DNA of 64,000 nt, from NCBI RefSeq assembly GCF_001042715.1, contig NZ_CP009687.1, positions 2,285,418 through 2,349,417 on the forward strand, given 5' to 3'. Within the stretch, counting starts at the first letter, position 1, and each line of letters opens with the position of its first letter. A model generated the notes under the pieces. It saw only the letters and a list, made by a program, of their open reading frames with translations. It was not told the origin of the DNA and made no database searches. Source of the DNA: Clostridium aceticum. GTDB taxonomy: Bacteria > Bacillota > Clostridia > Peptostreptococcales > Natronincolaceae. Of the stretch, positions 8,053 to 16,302 are shown piece by piece. The position numbers and the translations under genes were made by a program.

Positions 8053-9267
8053 ATGAAGATTCAACCAAAAAAAAATCCATGGTTTGCTATCATAGCAATG
8101 GTTGCTCTTTCTCTGGTAGCTGTTTTAGTTTTTGAAATAGCCATAGATAAACCGCCGGAGGGAATTGTTTATGCAGAAGATTGGGCACAACAATATCCAC
8201 TCCAATATCAGAGCTATTTAAAAAATGCAGAAATGGAGAAAACAACTTTTGGAGGCTCTGAACCCTATGATTACCTGGAAAAGTACCCGAACCTTTTAGT
8301 ATTATACGATGGTGTGGGCTTTAGCAAAGAATATTTAAGGGCTAGGGGGCATGTATACGCTTTAGAAGATGTTATACATACAGCAAGACCAAAACCAGGC
8401 GCTAGTTGTTTAAGCTGTAAAACCCCTGATTATGTAGCTATGATCAATGAGCTGGGCAGTGAAGTACATGCAATGAATTTTGAAGAAATTGCAGCACAAG
8501 CTATTAGTCCCATTAGTTGTTATGACTGTCATAAAAATACCCCTGGAGAACCTGTAATTACACGGGATCATCTAACAGTAGCATTAGAAAAAGTAGAAAT
8601 GGACTTCAAAATGGGTGACCTTACCTGTGCACAATGCCACGTTGAGTATTATCTACATCCTGAAACAAAGGAAGTTATTCTTCCTTGGGATAACGGTATC
8701 ACTGTAGCTGGTATGGAAAAAACCTTTGATGACATAGGCTACTATGATTGGATTCATCCTACTACAGGAACTCCCCTTCTGAAGGTGCAGCATCCTGAGT
8801 TTGAGACTTACCAAGGAAGCCTTCATAGCAGTATGGGCTTAAGTTGTATCGATTGCCATATGCCAGATATGAGTAACGATGATGGTGATTTATTTAGTTC
8901 TCATCATTGGACCAGTCCACTAAAAAGTATTCAAGAATCTTGTATGGGTTGTCATACAGGAACCCCTGATGCATTAGTAACACGGGTTGAAACGATTCAA
9001 GCTGAGATTGAATCTACTACAAACCAAGTCAGCGATTTGATTGTTGAATTAATTGATGAAATTACTAAAGCTGTTGAAAGTGGAGAACACACTGAGGAAT
9101 TTTTAGACTTAGCAAGAGACTACCATCGTAAAGCTCAATGGAGATGGGACTTTGTTTTTGTAGAAAATGCTACAGGTTTCCACAATCCTCAATTCGCTCG
9201 TGACACCTTAGCCGAAGCCCGTATGTATGCTGAAAAAGGATTAGAATTGTTCCGACAAGAACTATAA
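8053..9267 (+). CDS. nrfA: Ammonia-forming cytochrome c nitrite reductase NrfA
   Basis: Reduces nitrite to ammonium with six electrons at a pentahaem c-type cytochrome on the outer face of the membrane. 404 residues, with an N-terminal signal/anchor helix at 11-30. The five haem sites are visible: CLSCK at 119-123 (the lysine-ligated catalytic haem) and CYDCH 156, CAQCH 192, CIDCH 265 and CMGCH 297. The catalytic Arg lies in the YLRARGH block (about 94-100), the Tyr in CHVEYY (199) and the conserved QHPE segment is at 246-249. GGAGGTG precedes the ATG. No nrfH quinol dehydrogenase is adjacent. The resB-resC maturation genes follow on the same strand. Confidence 0.95.
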   Translation: MKIQPKKNPWFAIIAMVALSLVAVLVFEIAIDKPPEGIVYAEDWAQQYPLQYQSYLKNAEMEKTTFGGSEPYDYLEKYPNLLVLYDGVGFSKEYLRARGHVYALEDVIHTARPKPGASCLSCKTPDYVAMINELGSEVHAMNFEEIAAQAISPISCYDCHKNTPGEPVITRDHLTVALEKVEMDFKMGDLTCAQCHVEYYLHPETKEVILPWDNGITVAGMEKTFDDIGYYDWIHPTTGTPLLKVQHPEFETYQGSLHSSMGLSCIDCHMPDMSNDDGDLFSSHHWTSPLKSIQESCMGCHTGTPDALVTRVETIQAEIESTTNQVSDLIVELIDEITKAVESGEHTEEFLDLARDYHRKAQWRWDFVFVENATGFHNPQFARDTLAEARMYAEKGLELFRQEL

Positions 9268-9416
9268 GTGTCAAGAGGATTCCATCACCTAACAGATTAA
9301 AAAATATTAACCATTTCCAAACTGTTTAAATTGCTTCCGCTTCAAGCTACAAAAAAACTTAGCAAAGATGCTGAGCTTTTGAAGTAGTGAGAAATACGGA
9401 GGATTTTCAACAGTCT

Positions 9417-9444
9417 GGGGGCTATTTTAATAGCCCCCTTTATA
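9417..9444 (+). terminator. Terminator between nrfA and resB
   Basis: GGGGGCTATT and AATAGCCCCC form a perfect 10-bp stem with a two-base loop, followed by TTTATAT. It lies 24 bp before the resB start, so it ends or attenuates nrfA transcription; resB may need read-through or its own start. The rest of the 9268-9467 gap holds no gene. Confidence 0.75.
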
Positions 9445-9467
9445 TGACATGAAAGGAGCACAAGGCG

Positions 9468-10757
9468 ATGAAACAGAACAGTGTTTTAAAAGAATTTTGG
9501 AAGGCTCTTCATTCCATGAAGTTTGGAATTATTCTATTGCTTCTCATTGGTATATCTTCTATTGCAGGAACAATGATTCCTCAAAATAATCCATTACCAT
9601 TCTACGAAAGACAGTATAGTTCCCTGATCTATACCCTGATTACTACTTTAAGCCTACATGATGTCTATGCCTCATGGTGGTTTATTACAATGATGGTTGT
9701 ACTTTCTGCCAATCTAACTTTATGTAGCATTATCCGTTTACCAATGCTTATAAAGCAGATGACCCAATCACCTGAATTGCAATGGGAGCTGAAAAGAAAA
9801 AATTATCTGATTAAAAAGGAATTAGATCAAGATATAGATGTTGAAAAATTTTTCAAACAGGCAAGGTTCTCTAGAATAAAAAAGCTTCAAACAAAGGACG
9901 GCATGTACTATTGGAGCTATAAAAATAGATTTGGTGTTTTAGGATCTTGGTTAACACATGTGGGATTATTGATCATTATTGTATCCTATATGTTTGGGCA
10001 AATTGCTGGATTTGAAACCTATGTTTATGGCGTACCTGGTATGAAAGAAAAGGTAGAAAATACGCCATACGAAATACAGATAGATAACTTTGAAATACAA
10101 TTTCGAGAAGATCATAGCGTTAACCAATATATCAGTGAAATCACTGTGCTTGATGCTGTCACCGGCAAGCAACTGAAATCAGGGGAACTTTCAGTGAATC
10201 ATCCTTTTAGAATGAAGGATTTTAGTATTTATCAAAATGGTACCGGTTGGGCTGTAGACATGGTTTTAAAACGAGAGGATCAGGTAATAGCAGAGCGTAT
10301 TCTGTATCAAAGCGAAATCCATGTAGATGATCATCAAAGAATTGCTCTTCAATTTGTAAATTTTTATCCTGATTATCACAGCTCCATGGGTAGACCCTTT
10401 ACAATTAGCCCCTATCCTAATAACCCTCAGTTACTTTACACTGTTTTTTATGAGGGCGTACGAGCGGATATGGGTGTAGTTGCTATGGGGGAAACCATTG
10501 AATGGGAAGAATATACCTTCACCATAGGAAATCCGAGACAGTTTACTCTCCTACAGATAACAAAGGACCCTGGTATCCTTGGTGCTAAGGTAGGTGGCTT
10601 TTTACTGCTTCTAGGCATACTCTTTGCCTTTTACTTTCAACCAAGACAGCTAAAAGCTTTAAAAAGAGAGGATGGGCAAGTTGTGTTGTGGGCAGATACA
10701 AACAAGGATCAGGAAAACTATAAGGAACAAATTCAGCAGCTTCTACAAACTATATAA
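9468..10757 (+). CDS. resB: Cytochrome c biogenesis protein ResB
   Basis: System II haem delivery/attachment factor that works with ResC to mature external c-type cytochromes, here presumably NrfA. 429 residues: the family start KALHSMKFGIILLLLIGISSIAGTMIPQ, TM helices at about 17-37, 67-90 and 160-178, a large external domain (about 185-375) and a last TM helix (about 376-400, GAKVGGFLLLLGILFAFYF). The start ATG is preceded by GAAAGGAGCACAAGGCG. The stop is 17 bp before the resC start. Confidence 0.92.
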   Translation: MKQNSVLKEFWKALHSMKFGIILLLLIGISSIAGTMIPQNNPLPFYERQYSSLIYTLITTLSLHDVYASWWFITMMVVLSANLTLCSIIRLPMLIKQMTQSPELQWELKRKNYLIKKELDQDIDVEKFFKQARFSRIKKLQTKDGMYYWSYKNRFGVLGSWLTHVGLLIIIVSYMFGQIAGFETYVYGVPGMKEKVENTPYEIQIDNFEIQFREDHSVNQYISEITVLDAVTGKQLKSGELSVNHPFRMKDFSIYQNGTGWAVDMVLKREDQVIAERILYQSEIHVDDHQRIALQFVNFYPDYHSSMGRPFTISPYPNNPQLLYTVFYEGVRADMGVVAMGETIEWEEYTFTIGNPRQFTLLQITKDPGILGAKVGGFLLLLGILFAFYFQPRQLKALKREDGQVVLWADTNKDQENYKEQIQQLLQTI

Positions 10758-10774
10758 TGAATGGAGGATCAATC

Positions 10775-11605
10775 ATGGAAACACAAAATCTACTGCAGCT
10801 TGAAAATAGCTTTTTTAATATTGCTATATCTACTTATATTATCACAATGGTATTATACTTTTTGTTTTTTGTTATGAAGAATGAGAAGATCGGAATATAC
10901 GCTACTTTCTTAATTAAGGTAGCCTTTGTCTTACATACCTTAGCCATTGCAGCCCGAGGTGTTGGAGCGGAGCGGGTACCTTTAACAAATCAGTATGAAT
11001 TTGCAACAAGCTTTGCTTGGGGGATTGCCCTATGCTTTATAATTTTTGAACATAGATATCATTTCAGAGCCATGGGAACCTTTGTTACCCCAATCATTTT
11101 TCTTATCATAGGTTATGCGGCAATGCAATCAAAAGACGTCCGTCCTTTAATGCCGGCTTTGCAGAGTTATTGGCTTGCACTTCATGTAGCTACAGCAGTT
11201 ATTAGTTACGGAGCCTTTGGTGTAGCCTGCGGTGTTTCCTGTATGTACCTATTAAAGGATAAGTTTAAAAAAGATGAATTTATCAGTAAACATATGCCTA
11301 CTTTAGAAAAGCTGGATGCCATCAGTTATAGGGCAACTGCCTTAGGATTTTTATTTCTTACTTTAGTTATTGTCACTGGTGCTATTTGGGCAGAACAGGC
11401 TTGGGGAAGGTATTGGGCATGGGACCCTAAGGAAACTTGGTCCTTTATCACTTGGATTATCTACTCAGTTTATCTTCACCTAAGATTAACAAAGGGATGG
11501 AGAGGAAAAAAGGCTGCTTTATTTAGTGTAATAGGCTTTGCTTGTGTGTTATTTACTTATATAGGTGTCAATACACTATTACCTAGTATACACAGTTATG
11601 CTTAG
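10775..11605 (+). CDS. resC: Cytochrome c biogenesis protein ResC/CcsA
   Basis: Partner of ResB in haem export and ligation. About 276 residues with eight predicted TM helices and the tryptophan-rich haem-handling motif WGRYWAWDPKETWSF around residues 213-227. His residues in LHTLAIAARG and LHVATAVISYG are placed as the usual haem ligands. I start at ATG 10775 (METQNLL), seven bases after GGAGG; an ATG at 10757 lies upstream of that site. It ends at a strong hairpin shared with the convergent catalase gene. Confidence 0.93.
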   Translation: METQNLLQLENSFFNIAISTYIITMVLYFLFFVMKNEKIGIYATFLIKVAFVLHTLAIAARGVGAERVPLTNQYEFATSFAWGIALCFIIFEHRYHFRAMGTFVTPIIFLIIGYAAMQSKDVRPLMPALQSYWLALHVATAVISYGAFGVACGVSCMYLLKDKFKKDEFISKHMPTLEKLDAISYRATALGFLFLTLVIVTGAIWAEQAWGRYWAWDPKETWSFITWIIYSVYLHLRLTKGWRGKKAALFSVIGFACVLFTYIGVNTLLPSIHSYA

Positions 11606-11621
11606 AAGAATTAAGAAGCAA

Positions 11622-11653
11622 GTACCCATAACGCATACTGTTATGGGTACTTT
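11622..11653. terminator. Bidirectional terminator between resC and the catalase gene
   Basis: GTACCCATAAC (11622-11632) pairs perfectly with GTTATGGGTAC (11640-11650) over a seven-base loop, with TTT on the plus-strand side. Confidence 0.75.
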
Positions 11654-11658
11654 AAAGA

Positions 11659-13758
11659 CTAAGCAGGAATCATTTGTTTTTTATTCTGACGAATCCAATG
11701 ACGATGTTGTGCAATAGCATGGATAAATTCCTTAGCAAAGTCCTTCATATCCGTAGCATTTCTTATTGTTACCACACCCATCTCAGTGATTACCTGTGCT
11801 TGTGTATCTGCACCAGCCATAGCCACCCCTTGTATGGCAGAAGTCATCAAGAGATCTATGCCCTCATTAGTAGCTCCGATTGTCTTTGCATGTTTGAAAG
11901 TTTCGTTGATAAAGTGCAGTGCTTCACCCTGCATCACTAAAGTATTTATACTTTGTTGACCTCCAGGTATATAAAGCGCATCATACTTAATAGATCCAGT
12001 GGTCACATAGTTTTTTCCAACCTCCAGCTGTTGTCCGTCAACACTTGTAAGCATACCTAGATTTTTACTAATGATTTCTGAATGTACACCGGCAGCCGTT
12101 AGTGCTTCCATCACTTGGCTTACTTCCTGGTGATTGTATCCATTTTCCAACAGTATAGCAACTTTCCTGGTTCCAGCAGTTTTAATGGTATTCTCTTGAC
12201 TTACTGTTGGAGATGAAGCTGCACTCCCACTGCTTTTAGGATTTGCCGGCGGTGTAGCACCTACGCCAGCAGCAATCTGAACAGCTAGTTGTCCATCTAC
12301 ATTATTAAACATGTCTACCACCCACTGCTTAATTTGCTGATCCATAACACTTCCTACCTCAAAGTGAAAAGCTTCTATGATATGTTGTTTTTCTGCAGTA
12401 GACATACTGTTCCAGAAAAGAGTAGCCTGACTAAAATGATCCTGAAAACTTTCACTACGTTGACGAACCTTTTTACCCTCTACCTTCTCTTCATAATGAA
12501 CATATCCCCCCTCTGCTTCCGTAGCAGGCGTTGGTGCATTTCCCTGAAGGGAGTTTGGAGAATAACTAACAGAGCTACGGTCAATTGTCATACGATGATA
12601 ACCATCTCTTTGATTATTATGTATTGGAGCTACAGGTCGATTAATAGGTATCTCATGGAAATTAGGTCCTCCTAAGCGGATAAGTTGTGTATCCAAGTAA
12701 GAAAACAACCTTCCCTGCAACAGAGGATCGTTACTAAAATCTATCCCTGGTACCACATGCCCAGGATGAAATGCCACCTGCTCTGTTTCAGCAAAGAAAT
12801 TATCTACATTACCATCTAGCGTCATCTTACCGATTCGTTTGACAGGGATCATTTCTTCTGGCCAAATTTTAGTAGGGTCTAGAATATCAAAATCAAAATT
12901 AAACTCTTCCTCCTCCTCTATCATCTGTACCCCTAACTCGTATTCAGGGTAGGAGCCCATGTTGATGGCATCCCATAGGTCACGTCTGTGATAATCTGGG
13001 TCTTTACCCGCTAACTTTTGGGCCTCATCCCAAACCAAAGAATGTACCCCCAATAAAGGCTTCCAGTGAAACTTAACAAAACGTGCCTTTCCTTGCTGGT
13101 TAACGAATCTAAAGGTATTGACCCCAAATCCCTCCATCATTCGATAACTTCTTGGAATGGCCCTATCTGATAACAGCCACATAATCATGTGGGCAGTCTC
13201 TGGGGTATTGACAACAAAATCCCAAAAGGTGTCATGGGCAGCAGATGCCTGGGGAATTTCGTTGTGAGGCTCTGGCTTAATAGCATGTACCACATCAGGA
13301 AACTTAATGGCATCCTGAATAAAAAACACAGGAATATTGTTTCCTACAAGATCGTAGTTGCCTTCTTCAGTATAAAATTTCGTAGCAAACCCCCGTACAT
13401 CCCGCACAGTATCAGCTGAACCACGGGAACCTACCACAGTAGAAAAACGTACGAAAACTGGGGTTTTCACAGATGGGTCCTGTAGAAATTTCGCCTTAGT
13501 AAACTCTGCCATAGATTCATAGACTTGAAAGTAGCCATGCACGCCGAAGCCTCGAGCATGAACTACACGCTCTGGAATCCGTTCATGGTCGAAATGTGTG
13601 AGTTTTTCTCTAAAGTGGAAATCCTCCATCAGTGTCGGTCCTCGATTACCTGCCTTTAGAGAGTCGTCGGTGTTGGAAACACGTACCCCTTGATTTGTAG
13701 TAAGAAGTTCTTCACCATGACTTTTGCGATAGGGTTCCAATTGTTGGTTTTTGTCCAT
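11659..13758 (-). CDS. katE: Large-subunit haem catalase (HPII/KatE type)
   Basis: Haem-dependent hydrogen peroxide dismutase. About 699 residues, the size of clade 2 large catalases. The core has the distal His in RVVHARG (67), Asn in VGNNIPVFFIQD and the proximal Tyr in GRLFSYLDTQ. A linker (PPANPKSSGSAASSP) leads to the C-terminal flavodoxin/DJ-1-like domain beginning TRKVAILLENGYN (about 535-699), which clade 1 and 3 enzymes lack. I start at ATG 13758, where GGGAGG is seven bases upstream, rather than at a codon at 13788. It is a single gene between hairpins. Confidence 0.93.
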   Translation of the reverse strand: MDKNQQLEPYRKSHGEELLTTNQGVRVSNTDDSLKAGNRGPTLMEDFHFREKLTHFDHERIPERVVHARGFGVHGYFQVYESMAEFTKAKFLQDPSVKTPVFVRFSTVVGSRGSADTVRDVRGFATKFYTEEGNYDLVGNNIPVFFIQDAIKFPDVVHAIKPEPHNEIPQASAAHDTFWDFVVNTPETAHMIMWLLSDRAIPRSYRMMEGFGVNTFRFVNQQGKARFVKFHWKPLLGVHSLVWDEAQKLAGKDPDYHRRDLWDAINMGSYPEYELGVQMIEEEEEFNFDFDILDPTKIWPEEMIPVKRIGKMTLDGNVDNFFAETEQVAFHPGHVVPGIDFSNDPLLQGRLFSYLDTQLIRLGGPNFHEIPINRPVAPIHNNQRDGYHRMTIDRSSVSYSPNSLQGNAPTPATEAEGGYVHYEEKVEGKKVRQRSESFQDHFSQATLFWNSMSTAEKQHIIEAFHFEVGSVMDQQIKQWVVDMFNNVDGQLAVQIAAGVGATPPANPKSSGSAASSPTVSQENTIKTAGTRKVAILLENGYNHQEVSQVMEALTAAGVHSEIISKNLGMLTSVDGQQLEVGKNYVTTGSIKYDALYIPGGQQSINTLVMQGEALHFINETFKHAKTIGATNEGIDLLMTSAIQGVAMAGADTQAQVITEMGVVTIRNATDMKDFAKEFIHAIAQHRHWIRQNKKQMIPA

Positions 13759-13937
13759 TTTTTTCCTCCCTTTCAAACCGAGTTTCAAGATATCTTAAGT
13801 ACTATATTGTTTATTGATACCTTTACTATACGGTAACAATTTTGGTTAATTTTTACACCATTAGTTTTGATTGCTCCACCTTATTCTATACTGGTATTTA
13901 TTGGTGAAATTTATGTCAATGCATTTCACCCCATAGA

Positions 13938-13970
13938 AAGTTTAAAGAGACTGCCATAGGACAGTCCCTT
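13938..13970 (-). terminator. Hairpin downstream of the TVP38 gene
   Basis: On the minus strand AAGGGACTG pairs with CAGTCTCTT (one G-U) over an eight-base loop, eight bases after the stop codon, followed by TTTAAACTTTC. The tail is short of a full T-run. Confidence 0.5.
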
Positions 13971-13977
13971 ACTTTTC

Positions 13978-14694
13978 TTATTCTTTTTCAAAGCATACTA
14001 CTTTACTTTTTTGCGTTAAGACTTTTTTTAATATGTATACTAAAACATAATAACAGCCAACGAAGAAAATAGGTAAAATTAATTCCGTTGGATTCTCCTG
14101 AATCCTTAGAGATTTAGCAAAGAAATAACTATACATGAAGGTACCAGGAATCATACCTAAAAAGCTAGCCAACATATATTTCTTGAAGGATATATACGTC
14201 ACCCCTAGTAGGTAATTCGTCAAAGCGAAGGGAATAAAGTACATGTTTCTCAGCAAGAAAATATAAGTAAAACTAAGGTCTTTTCTTCCTTCTAAACAAT
14301 TCCTTATTTTGGGACTTAATTTATGCTTAAAGAATCTATTATATAGATGATTTACTACTTCTCTACCCAAAAACCTAGCAATAAGAAAGGAAATACCACA
14401 ACTGATTGTTGCAGCTAAAAGACCATACATAAATCCCCTGCCTACACCAAAATAAATTCCTCCCAATGCCTTCATCCAAGAGATGGGTATACATAAAATA
14501 CTGATCACTACAGTTACACCAACAAATATACCATCTATATTTTTATAATTAGTAAGTTCATTGAAAAAATTTATTAGATCATCTTTGCTTTGTACTGGTA
14601 ACAATCGATTGATATATAAACAAAGTGAGAAAATTAAAATTAATAAAATTGCTTTAAAGATCTTGATAGTATTGTTCAAATTCAGCACCTTCAT
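13978..14694 (-). CDS. TVP38/TMEM64 family membrane protein
   Basis: 238 residues, five to six TM helices, of the SNARE-associated/DedA-like superfamily. The conserved block is PISWMKALGGIYFGVGRGFMYGLLAATISCGISFLIARFLGRE (about residues 70-112), followed by FTYIFLLRNMYFIPFALTNYLLG, the usual R...P-F...N-L pattern. Members of this family are thought to move or scramble lipids; the exact job here is unknown. The ATG at 14694 has no clear ribosome-binding site, while a TTG at 14679 has AAGGTG six bases upstream, so the true start may be 15 bases shorter. Confidence 0.85.
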   Translation of the reverse strand: MKVLNLNNTIKIFKAILLILIFSLCLYINRLLPVQSKDDLINFFNELTNYKNIDGIFVGVTVVISILCIPISWMKALGGIYFGVGRGFMYGLLAATISCGISFLIARFLGREVVNHLYNRFFKHKLSPKIRNCLEGRKDLSFTYIFLLRNMYFIPFALTNYLLGVTYISFKKYMLASFLGMIPGTFMYSYFFAKSLRIQENPTELILPIFFVGCYYVLVYILKKVLTQKSKVVCFEKE

Positions 14695-14923
14695 TGCTTG
14701 TCATATATTTTTTACTGTATATCTTCTATTTTGTAGAAATTTGTTTGATAATGTTTTTCATTTATATACTATTATAATAATATATAAGTCATCTTTTGTC
14801 AAAACTAATAATTTACTGAAATTTAATCTATTCTTAAAGAAAGTCTGCCATCTTTTTTATATAATAAAAATACAATAAAGGTACAGTTATTCAGATAAAT
14901 ACTATCAAAGGAGTAATCTATCT

Positions 14924-16150
14924 ATGGCAATGGCAGTTGTTAAAAATAATTTAAAACAAGAATATCTTAACATACTTAAAAATGGAGAAATCACGACTTC
15001 TTTTCAACCAATTATTTCCTTAAAAGATGGTGCCATTTTAGGTTATGAGGCTTTAAGTCGCGGACCAATAAACAGCCACTTTTATTATCCCGATGAATTG
15101 TTCCATTATGCTAAAAAAGTTAATAAAGTATGGGAATTAGACCTACTCTGTCGCTTAAGAGCCATCGAAAAAGCAAAGAGCATTGTCGGTGATAAGCTGC
15201 TATTTATTAATATTGATTCTGATATTATCAAAGATTCCAAGTTTAAAAAGGGATTTACAAAAGAATTTCTCAAAGATCATAATATTGATTCTGACCATGT
15301 GATCTTTGAGCTTACTGAGCATACTGCAGTAGTTGATTATAAGGTATTTAATCAAGTTCTTGAAAACTATCGTCATCAAGGCTATCGAATTGCTATAGAT
15401 GATGCAGGAGATGGCTACTCTGGCCTGCGGCTTATGACAGAAATTCGACCTCACTTCATAAAAATCGATATGTCCCTTATTCGGGATATCGATAAAGATA
15501 TGATAAAGAGGGAGTTGCTAAAAAGTTTCCATCAATTTTCACGAATAACAAATATTCAAGTAATTGCTGAAGGCATTGAAACCTATGAAGAGCTTAAAAC
15601 CTTGATTGAAATTGGTATTCCTTATGGCCAAGGCTACTACATTCAACGTCCCTCTGAGGATTTCGTTGCTATTCCTTCTAAGTTAAAAGAAGAAATTGGA
15701 CAGCTGAACCACCAAAACAAAAAAATCCAACGACATCCCACTATCTTGACCATCGGAGTGTTGAAGCGTCGTGATTTTCCTTTACAATATAATAATACTT
15801 GTCATCAAGCCAACGACATCTTCAGTGAATCCTATAATTTACAGGGGATTGTAGTAGTAAAAGAAAAGCATCCCGTGGGTCTCATTATGCGTCATAAGTT
15901 TTATTACCAAATGCAAAAAGAAGCTAATCGAAACAATTTCCTATCACGCCCTCTTAGTACTGTCATGGATCATTCCCCCTTAGTGCTTGATCATTCTCTA
16001 AACATTAAGGATGCTTCAACTATAGCCATGTCTAGAGAGGAAAGCAAGGTCTACGATTATATTATTGTAACAGAAGGTGAAGAGTATAAAGGCATTGTTC
16101 CTATTGCATGTCTATTAAATGCTTTTACTACAATAAAATATATAGGATAA
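14924..16150 (+). CDS. EAL-domain cyclic-di-GMP phosphodiesterase with C-terminal CBS pair
   Basis: Cleaves c-di-GMP to pGpG in the cytoplasm. 408 residues. The EAL domain (about 15-260) keeps the catalytic set: YEALSRGP, FINIDSDI, FELTEH, IDDAGDGYSGL, FIKIDMSLI, AEGIET and YGQGYYIQRP, so it should be active. The second half (about 275-405) has two CBS-like repeats (CHQANDIFSESYNLQGIVVV and the block starting STVMDHSPLVLD), which could sense a nucleotide. No GGDEF domain is present. AAAGGAG lies ten bases before the ATG; a second ATG at 14930 is possible. It is transcribed alone and convergent to pglX. Confidence 0.9.
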   Translation: MAMAVVKNNLKQEYLNILKNGEITTSFQPIISLKDGAILGYEALSRGPINSHFYYPDELFHYAKKVNKVWELDLLCRLRAIEKAKSIVGDKLLFINIDSDIIKDSKFKKGFTKEFLKDHNIDSDHVIFELTEHTAVVDYKVFNQVLENYRHQGYRIAIDDAGDGYSGLRLMTEIRPHFIKIDMSLIRDIDKDMIKRELLKSFHQFSRITNIQVIAEGIETYEELKTLIEIGIPYGQGYYIQRPSEDFVAIPSKLKEEIGQLNHQNKKIQRHPTILTIGVLKRRDFPLQYNNTCHQANDIFSESYNLQGIVVVKEKHPVGLIMRHKFYYQMQKEANRNNFLSRPLSTVMDHSPLVLDHSLNIKDASTIAMSREESKVYDYIIVTEGEEYKGIVPIACLLNAFTTIKYIG

Positions 16151-16207
16151 CTTTATTTTCTACAACCAATCACTGGATATTAGATATTATTGGATATTAT
16201 AGATAAA

Positions 16208-16250
16208 GAAGCTTCTTAACAAATCATCTAACTTGTTAATCAGCTTCTTC
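16208..16250. terminator. Bidirectional terminator between the EAL gene and pglX
   Basis: GAAGCT-TC-TTAACAA pairs with TTGTTAA-TC-AGCTTC around a ten-base loop. TTAATTTAT follows on the plus side and a T-run is present on the minus side. Confidence 0.6.
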
Positions 16251-16302
16251 CTTAATTTATAGATTATCATCATCTCATTTTACAGCTTATTGTACAAAAA
16301 AT

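Noticed and set aside
12289-12675. Plus-strand frame of 128 codons
   Set aside because: Antisense shadow inside the large catalase gene.
14561-14878. Plus-strand frame of 105 codons before the EAL gene
   Set aside because: Overlaps the TVP38 gene antisense and is AT-rich low-complexity sequence without a start site.
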